64,000 nucleotides of DNA from Heterocephalus glaber (Eukaryota > Chordata > Mammalia > Rodentia > Bathyergidae): positions 4,186,280 through 4,250,279 of the forward strand of contig NW_004624795.1 in assembly GCF_000247695.1 (NCBI RefSeq), read 5' to 3'. Each line of letters starts with the position of its first letter. Position 1 is the first letter of the stretch. Of the stretch, positions 57,196-64,000 are shown in pieces. The notes beneath the pieces were generated by a model. It did not search any database and was not told the DNA's origin. It saw only the letters and a list, made by a program, of their open reading frames with translations. Made by a program: the position numbers and the translations under genes.

Positions 57196-57290
57196 CGAAG
57201 TCTCTGCGCTTGGCGTCATTTTGATTTGATGTAACTATAAATCAAAGGCAGCTTGGAACTTCGGGAACGCCGGCAACTCGCAGAGACCCG

Positions 57291-59329
57291 TTGTTTTTTT
57301 GAGACAGGGTCTCGCTGTGTATGTAGTCCAGGCTGGCCTTGAACACACAGCGATCCTCCAGCTTCAGCCCAGCTGACCTTTGCCATTTTGCTCTTGAGCC
57401 TAGTGGGTCCCGGCAGGCAGCGGGAGGCCGCCCTTGGCTCCCTCTCCCTTTGGAGGCTCCTTGGCAGGAAGGAACAGGTGGTGTCAGTCCTCCAGCCCTG
57501 ACTCATTCCCTGGCCCAGCTGGTGTTACTCGGTTATCTCCCAAATACCTCTCCAGGGCCCTGGATTGGCCGCGCACCGGTGTCTTCCTGGACAGAAGACG
57601 CCAAGAGGAGAGGAAAACTGCCAAGTGTGGTGCTGCACACATGCAAATCTCAGCCCCCAGGAGGCTGAGGCAGGAGGGTCACTGCGAGTTCGAGGCCAGC
57701 CTGGACTACATGAGACCCTGTCCGAAAATTTTTTTTTAAAAAGAAAAGAAACAGACATGCTTAACTTTTTTTCAGACAGAATAAACTGTTATTTATTTTA
57801 TTTCCCTTCCATTTGGGGGCAGGGGGGATAGCCAGGGAAAGGGAAATGAGGAGTGGAGCTTGGAGACAGGAAATGATAGGCATTATCGCGCAATGAGTCA
57901 GGGACCTGGCTGTGGAATGGACTCAGGTTCCCACCCCACCCCGATTCCATTCTTTCCCTCGTCGAGTGACTTAGAGCCTACTGTAATAGTCTGGTTTTTC
58001 TGGACTTTACAAATGTCCTACTTGCCAAATTCCTGCATGTTCAATAGCAAATCTAATGGATTATGCTTCTGGGCTTCGTATTTGTTCCTGTCTTTATTTC
58101 CTGTAAAAATATGAGCTGTTGCTTATGATAGGTTATCAAAAACATTAAGACCCAGAGGAGACCATTGTAGCAGCCTGTGATCCTGAGATTATATCCTGAA
58201 GGCAGGAATTGCATTTTTATTTTTGGTTTTTTGAGGCAGAGTCTCACTATGTAGTGCAGACTGGCCTTGAATTCACTGTGTAGCCCATGCTGGCTTCGAA
58301 CTCCTGGCGATCCTCCTGCCTCAGCCTCCCCAGTTCTGGGATTACAGCCGTGCACCACCACACCCAGCTAGGTTTTAAAATCATCAGCTAGTATTCAAGG
58401 TTTTAATTTCTTCATGAGTCCCTGTACCATTGGATGCTGAAACTTTCTTACCTTCTTTTTATTCGAAGATCCCAATCTCTCCCAAACCAGGGTCCTGCTG
58501 CCTTGAGATATTAGCTCATCTCTGAGAGAGCAGATTTTAGCTTTATCCCTTGGCAGAAAGAAAGGAGTCATTGTGCACAGCCTAGAATATTCTTGCTGCC
58601 AGAGCTCCCCGTCTGGAAGAAAGAGAGAGTTTCAGAGTTTCCGTGAGGAGGAAGGGAGAGAGGAAAGAAGCTGCCAGGCTGGAACCTTAAGCTCTGTAGC
58701 CTGAGAAGAAACTCAGACTGCAGGCCTGAGCTACGGGCCTGCCTTTTGGTGCCTCTCTCTTCCCCTAATCCTTGGCCATGATTTCTTTTTCTTTTTCTTC
58801 TCCGTTTGGCCCCTCTATGTAGTTCAGGGTGGTGTTGAATTCACTATGTAGCCCAGGCGGGCCTTGGATTGTCAGTGACCCTCCTGCCTCAGCCTCCCAA
58901 GTGCAGGGCTCACAGGTATGCACCACAACCTCTGGCCAAGATTTCCCCTCCATTCCTATATCTTTGACATATGTTTATATACCCTACCTGTCCCACCTCT
59001 GAATTTCCCTTCCATTCTTTCTTCTTTATGTCCTCCTTTTAGTCTGGTATTCTCCCGATGAATGATTCTTAGGGGTTTTTTTCCTTAGGCTGTTTCTTTT
59101 CTTTCTTTCTTTTCTTTTCTTTTCTTTTTGCTACCGGGGATCCAACTCGGGTCCTTGCGCTTGCGCAGCAGGTGTTGAAACCGCTGAGCTAAATCCCTGG
59201 CTTCTTTTTTTTTTTTTGGTACTGGCGATGGAACTCAGGACCTTGCACTTGCAAGGAGATTTGCAGAACTCCCCAGCCCTCTTAGACTGTTTCTTAATAG
59301 CCTCAGAAAAAATAGAATTGTGGAGTTGG
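57291..59329. mobile_element. SINEs and unique sequence between the CpG island and the L1
   Basis: B1 (-) 57295-57372; B1 (+) 57625-57728; B1 (-) 58230-58372 and 58805-58935; (TTTTC)n 59096-59128; IDs (-) 59130-59200 and a fragment at 59215-59278. Unique sequence at 57740-58225 and 58380-58790 with no gene recognised. Confidence 0.7.
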
Positions 59330-61110
59330 AAGGAATTTTCTTTTTTTATAGCAAAACATTTATTGCTACATTTTAGTATATGTGCTGCCAAAGGGAGCAC
59401 TGTTGCTACATTTTAGACATACATAGTGCTAACACTCATCATAGGGGATTTGCACCTCTACACAATATCGCCCCCTCTTTTTTCCTCTTCCTTTCCCCCC
59501 CTCAAGCCCCCTCCCCTCCCTGAGTACAAAAGCTTTGTTTCCATTTTTTCCTTTTATTTTCATTTTTTTTCTTGTCCCTTTCTCCCTTTTTCCTTCCCTC
59601 CTCCCTTGTTCCCCTTCTCATTTCAACATTTTCTTTCCATTTCCCAGCATCCATTATACATTTTAGTCCTTATTTCCACTTCTGTTTTCTCACACCAAAG
59701 AAACTATGTGGTATTTAAACACGTGTGTCTGATTTATTTCACTTGAGAGTATGGTCTCAAGGTCCATCCATTTAGCTAGAAATGTATGAAGCTCATCCTT
59801 CTTGACGGCAGAGTAGTACTCCGAGCGTTCCTTTTTTTTTTTTGTCTTTTGGTACCAGGGAACGAACTCAGGACCTCGCACTTTTGAGGCAGGCAGTGGC
59901 ACCACTGAGCTAAACCCCCAGCCCTAGTAGTACTCCATTGTACAAAAAAAAAAAAACCCACATCTTCTCTATCCATTTGTTGGTTGATGGGGATTTGGGC
60001 TGTTTCCCAGATTTAGCTATTACAAGGCCGGGGAGTTTGGTACCAAAAAAATAAAAGATTTAGCTATCACAAATTGTGCTGCTATAAACATGGGCGTGGA
60101 TATATCACTGTGGTATGATGCTTTTAATACTTTTGGGAAGATACCAAGAAGGGGAATAGTTGGGTTGAATGGAACTTCTAGTTTTAGTTTTTTGGGGTTT
60201 TTTTTGGTACCAGGGATCAAACTCGGGTCCTTGTGCTTTCGAGGCAGGCAGTGGAACCACTGAGCTAAATCCCTGCCCTGTCTAGTTTTAGTTTTTTGAG
60301 GAATCTCCACACTGATTTCCACAGTGGTTGCACCAGTCTACACTCCCACCAACAGTGGAGAAGGGTTCCCTTTTCCCACAGCCCCGCCAGCATTTGTTAT
60401 TGGTTGATTTTTTTGAGAACAGCCGTGCTTTTTGGAGTGAGATCAGTGCAAAAGCTTTTTTTTGAGTATCAGGGATTGAACTCAGGACCTTGCACTTTCA
60501 AGGCAGGCGCTGGAACCACTGAGCTACATCCCTGGCTCTGTGCAAAAGCTTTTTAATAAGAAGAGGGGCCAGGGATGTAGCTCAGTGGTTCCGCCACCTG
60601 CCTCACAAGCTAAAGGTCCAGAGTTCGATCCCCAGTACAAAAACAAAAAATAAAGATAAGTTCCCAGTTGTTGACTCTTTGCAGTATTTCCTGTACAGTC
60701 TGAGTTTTGTTCATGGTCTTTGCCTACTCCTATGTCCTCAAGTGTCCTACGTATTCTCTCTTCCAGAAGATTTAATGTTTCTATTTTTTTGTTTTGTTTT
60801 GTTTGATTTGGTTTGGTTTCTTGAGACACGGTTTCACTTTGTAGTTCAGGCTGTCCTTAAACTCACTGTGTAGCTCAGACTGGTCTCAAACTCGTGGTGA
60901 TCCTCCTGCCTCTGCCTCCCAAGTGCTGGGATTACAAGCCTGTGCCACCATGCCCCATTAATGTTTCTGTTTTAATATTTAGATCTTTGATCCATTTTTA
61001 TTTTAGTTTAGGGCATAGTGAAAGATGTGGGTCTAGTTTTAATCTTTGGCATTTGGAAAGCCAGTTCTGCCAGCACTATTTATTAAAGAGTGTCTTTCTT
61101 CCTGTGAGGG
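59330..61110 (-). mobile_element. L1 3' end (ORF2 tail plus 3' UTR), antisense
   Basis: Contains the typical antisense L1 phrases 'gagtagtactccattgta', 'acactgatttccacagtggt' and 'cactcccaccaacagtg', then a pyrimidine-rich 3' UTR up to the left end. Interrupted by IDs at 59845-59925, 60200-60280, 60463-60540 and 60567-60650, a B1 at 60820-60958, and the U6 fragment. Confidence 0.85.
59371..59400 (-). ncRNA. RNU6 (fragment): Second U6 snRNA 5'-end fragment (tailless retropseudogene)
   Basis: The minus strand matches the first 30 nt of U6 with two mismatches, flanked by TTGCTACATTTTAG at 59363-59376 and 59403-59416. The TTTTAG of the target overlaps the U6 CTAAAA, suggesting microhomology at the junction. 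It sits within the antisense L1 3' UTR. Confidence 0.8.
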
Positions 61111-64000
61111 TGTTTGGCTTGGAAGAAATTTTCTCATATTCTGTTGTCCACAGACAAACTATGGCGGATCCAGAAAGCCTCTAGAATTGAATGTCAATTT
61201 TAGTCCATATACAAAGTGTGATTAAAAAAAAAGAAAGAAATGGTGGTGTCAAAGCACTTGGAATGCCCCGGTTCTCTAACTGTCTAGCATGTCACCCCTG
61301 TACTGATGCCAAAACTAGTTACACCAGCACGCTGTCACCCAGCTCAGGGACAGGGAAGTTGGGTTTGTGTATGGCTGGCCTTTCTTTCTTTCCTTCTTTT
61401 TTTCTTTCTCTGTCTGTCTCTGTCTCTCTCTGTTTCTCTCCCTCCTTGCCTTCCTTCCTTCCTTCCTTCCTTCCTTCTTTATTATTTTGAGACAATCTCT
61501 TGCAAAGTTGCCCGGGCTGGCCTTGAACTTGCAGTCCTCCTGCCTCAGCCTCCCAGAGTGCTGGAATTACAGGCCTGTACAACCACACTCCATTCTGCTT
61601 CTGAAGATCTGATTGTGACAAATTCCTTCCTATGTCGATGTACTATTTGCTTCCTCTTTTTCACCCCATGATTCTCCTGTGCCCCCTGCCACATTGCCAA
61701 ATGAGGGAACAAACCCAGATGAGCTGCCGTGTTCATGGACCAAAGCAGTTGCATAAGGGCAATTTCACATTGTCAGCCTTATATCTGATGATTGGCTATT
61801 TGAGGACAGCTGTTATTTATCACCTTGGTCTTCTCTCTCCTATATTTAGTATTTCTATTTTTTGTTGTTGTTGCTTTGCTTTTTTGAGACAGAGTCCTGC
61901 TATGTTGCCCAGGCTGGCCTCAAACTCGCAGCGATCCTGCTGCCTCAGCCTCCCAAGTGCTGGGATCACAGGTGTGATCAAACATGCCTCCTATGCTAAG
62001 GATTTCTAAACCTCATCAAATTCCTTCTCTTTTTGTCATGCTCTGAAATCATTTCCCAACATGAGGAGGTCTCACTAAGCACTATTAGTTCCTCAGTATC
62101 AGTATCGTAACTGGTTCAGACAGAGTGAGCTGGCTCACCATGCAGCGAGATTATTATCTCTGAATCTTGTATTGTGTCTTCCCATAAGCCTGTGACTGGA
62201 CTGGGTTTGTGTCCCCTAACCCTTTTTCACCGAAAATGCTGTCAGGCCAGTCTTGCTCCTGCCTGTGCAGTCCACTTTTTTAAAATTTTTAACCTAAGTG
62301 TAGGTCTTTATCCATGTTGAATTTCAATTTGTTAATTTTGGCACTTTGTTCCAACCTATCAGGATGATTTACCACATTGTAACATCTATCAAAATATCAC
62401 ATTGTACCCCAGAAAGATATACTGAACAATTTTTTTGTCAATGAAAAAGTAATATGTTTTAAATTTTAAAAAAGATTATGTGAAATCTTGCTTTTATCAT
62501 CCAACCTACTGTTAAATTTTTTTTTTTTTTTTTTTTTGGGTACTGGGGATCGAACTTGGGTCCTTGTGCTTGTGAGGCAGGCAGCAGCAACACTGAGCTA
62601 AATCCCCAGCCCCTACTGCTCATTTTTTAAAACGTTTGCTAGAGCCATATGTGGTGGCACACACCTGTAATCTTATCACTCTGGGAGGCTGAGGCTGGAG
62701 GGTCTCAAGTATGAGCCTGGCCTGAGCAACTTACCAATTTAGGAAAACCCTGTCTCAAAATAAAAAGTAAAAAAGGGATGTAGCTCTTTGAAAAGGCCCT
62801 GATTTTAATCCTCAACTATGCAAAATAACCAAAAAATTATGCCAGGCATAGTGGTGCATACCTGTAATCCCAGCACTCAGGAGGCTGAGGCAGGAGGATC
62901 ACCGAGAGTTCCAGGCCACCCTGGGCTACATAGTGAGTTCAAGGCCAGCCTGAACTATATAGCAAGACTCTGTCTTTTTTTTTTTTTTGGTAGCGGGGAT
63001 TGAACTCGGGACCTTGAGCTTGCGAGGCAGGCGGTGGAACTAAATCCCTGGCCCAAGACCCTGTCTTAAAAAAGAAAGTTTGCTAGGATAGTAAGGACCC
63101 TTACTTGCTTCAATCTACTACTGGTAAAGTCTGGGGGGTTTTTTCTTCTTTTTTCAATAGTGCTGAGAATCGAACCCAGGACCTCATGCAAGCACTTTGC
63201 CACTAGTTTTTTTTTTTTTTTTTAAATGATGCTGAGTCTGGAAGCAAGGGCCTTATGAATGCTAAGCAAGTGGTTACCACTGAGCTACATGGGAAACCCT
63301 GTTTTCATTTATCTTGAGACAGGTTCTCACTAACTCACCCAGGCTGGTCTTGAACTTTGGATTCTCCTGCTTCAGCTTCCCAAGAGAGATTTTTTTGGTT
63401 TGGTTTGGTTGTTTTGGTACCGAGGAATGAAACTCAGGACCTTGTGCTTTCAAGGCAGGCGGTGGAACCATTAAGCTAAATCCCCAGCCCAAGAGAGAAT
63501 TTCTTGATAGTCAGCTCCTACACAGAAGGGTAAGGGAAAGGTAAAGTAACATTTCTAGGTTATATGACTGCTTGGGGAAGTTTGCATCTCTTGCTTCTCT
63601 TTCTTCTTCCAGTAAAACCTGGGGCTTCGTGCAGAGCTATATCCCCAGCTCCCTTCCCCTACCACTTTTTTTGAGGCAGGGTTTCACTAAATTATTAAAT
63701 TGCCCAGGCTAGGCTCAAGGTTGGGGTCATCCTGATTCAGCGGCCCAGAGTGCTGGGATTACGGACCAGAACCCTGTTCCCTACCAATCCTGGCTCTGCT
63801 CATTTCTCCCACTGCCTTGGGAGGACAAATCCTAGTTTCTGTGGCTGCCTGGGGAAAGAGTAAGGGCCCAAGGACAAGGGCAAAGGACAGAGAGGAGCTT
63901 TGGCTCTTAGGTCTTCAATTTGGGGAATTGTTTTCTGAGGCGTGCATACAGTCCATGCCGACTTCTCAGTGCCATCTCTCTGCCCCTTACCTACCCTCTG
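61111..64000. other. Right end of the window: SINEs and unique sequence
   Basis: (TC/TTCC)n 61380-61480 before a B1 (-) 61482-61590; B1 (-) 61880-61985; ID (-) 62538-62610; B1 (+) 62645-62762; B1 (+) 62838-62972 interrupted by an ID (-) 62982-63055; old ID (-) 63155-63205; B1-like (-) 63305-63385; ID (-) 63410-63490; B1 (-) remnant 63665-63770. Unique stretches at 61600-61860 and 62000-62520 and after 63775 hold no gene I can recognise. Confidence 0.65.

Larger units (their letters stand above)
56840..57290. promoter_or_regulatory. Orphan CpG island
   Basis: About 450 bases unusually dense in CpG, in otherwise CpG-poor surroundings, 17 kb from the MRPL45 promoter. Contains two CTCF-like cores (57051-57067 on +, 57176-57195 on -) and a TATAAAT at about 57234. 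No exon or protein could be assigned to it. Could be a promoter of an unrecognised transcript or an insulator. Confidence 0.6.

Noticed and set aside
57216..57506. Possible first exon of the NPEPPS gene near the orphan CpG island
   Set aside because: From mouse gene order NPEPPS might be expected to the right, but I saw no sequence resembling its N-terminus.
648..63490. Many tRNA-like sequences (TTTAGCTCAG ... GTTCGATCC)
   Set aside because: They are tRNA-derived ID SINEs with A tails and degenerate anticodon regions, not tRNA genes.
1..64000. CRISPR arrays, operons or other prokaryotic features
   Set aside because: The window is plainly mammalian; the only regular arrays are microsatellites and the ~30-bp tandem repeat at 50.0 kb.

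Overview
This is a stretch of rodent nuclear DNA. It is saturated with two short SINE types: a tRNA-Ala/BC1-derived ID element (reading GGGGATTTAGCTCAG ... CCAGTACC plus an A tail on one strand, or the reverse) and a 7SL-derived B1-like element. This ID type, the B1 subtype carrying an internal 'tacatagtgagttcaaggccag' duplication (quoted loosely) and several L1 3' ends suggest a hystricognath-type rodent (guinea pig or mole-rat relatives). That species call is inference. Two 100-N runs show that it is a scaffolded draft assembly.

The window holds two intact protein genes in tail-to-tail orientation, as I recall them in other mammals. GPR179 (+, 5696-18723, 11 coding exons, 2,190 codons before the stop) is the orphan class C receptor of retinal ON-bipolar cells, with a long last exon full of CPWE-type repeats. 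MRPL45 (-, 39339-25763, 8 coding exons, 306 aa) is a mitochondrial ribosomal large-subunit protein with a CpG-rich promoter around 39.3-39.66 kb. All splice junctions of both genes could be placed and the phases close exactly. GPR179 intron 4 uses a GC donor. After the GPR179 TGA the same frame stays open for another 174 codons.

Between the two genes lies a full-length, disabled retrocopy of MAP9 (21501-24540). It has an AATAAA signal, an A tail and a 13-bp target-site duplication, and is broken by later ID insertions and a probable false assembly gap. MRPL45 introns hold L1 pieces and dense SINEs.

Right of the MRPL45 promoter there is no recognisable gene. The main content is a decayed endogenous retrovirus on the minus strand (43431-54119). 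It has 5' and 3' LTRs, a 4-bp AGAT target duplication, a tRNA-Gln-type primer-binding site, a polypurine tract and an env transmembrane remnant. A solo LTR of the same family (41544-42103, GAAG duplication) sits inside an L1 3' UTR, and an unrelated solo LTR (42816-43278, GTCT duplication) lies between them. All three same-family LTR copies begin TATT and end ATCA, an unusual TA...CA terminus. Further right are an orphan CpG island with paired CTCF-like motifs (56.84-57.29 kb) and a long antisense L1 3' region (59.33-61.11 kb).

Two ~30-nt fragments of the U6 snRNA 5' end (1638-1666 and 59371-59400), each bounded by direct repeats and lacking an A tail, look like tailless snRNA retropseudogenes. 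I found no convincing new protein system. The points most worth a second look are the GPR179 C-terminal extension, the LTR termini, the U6 fragments and the orphan CpG island.
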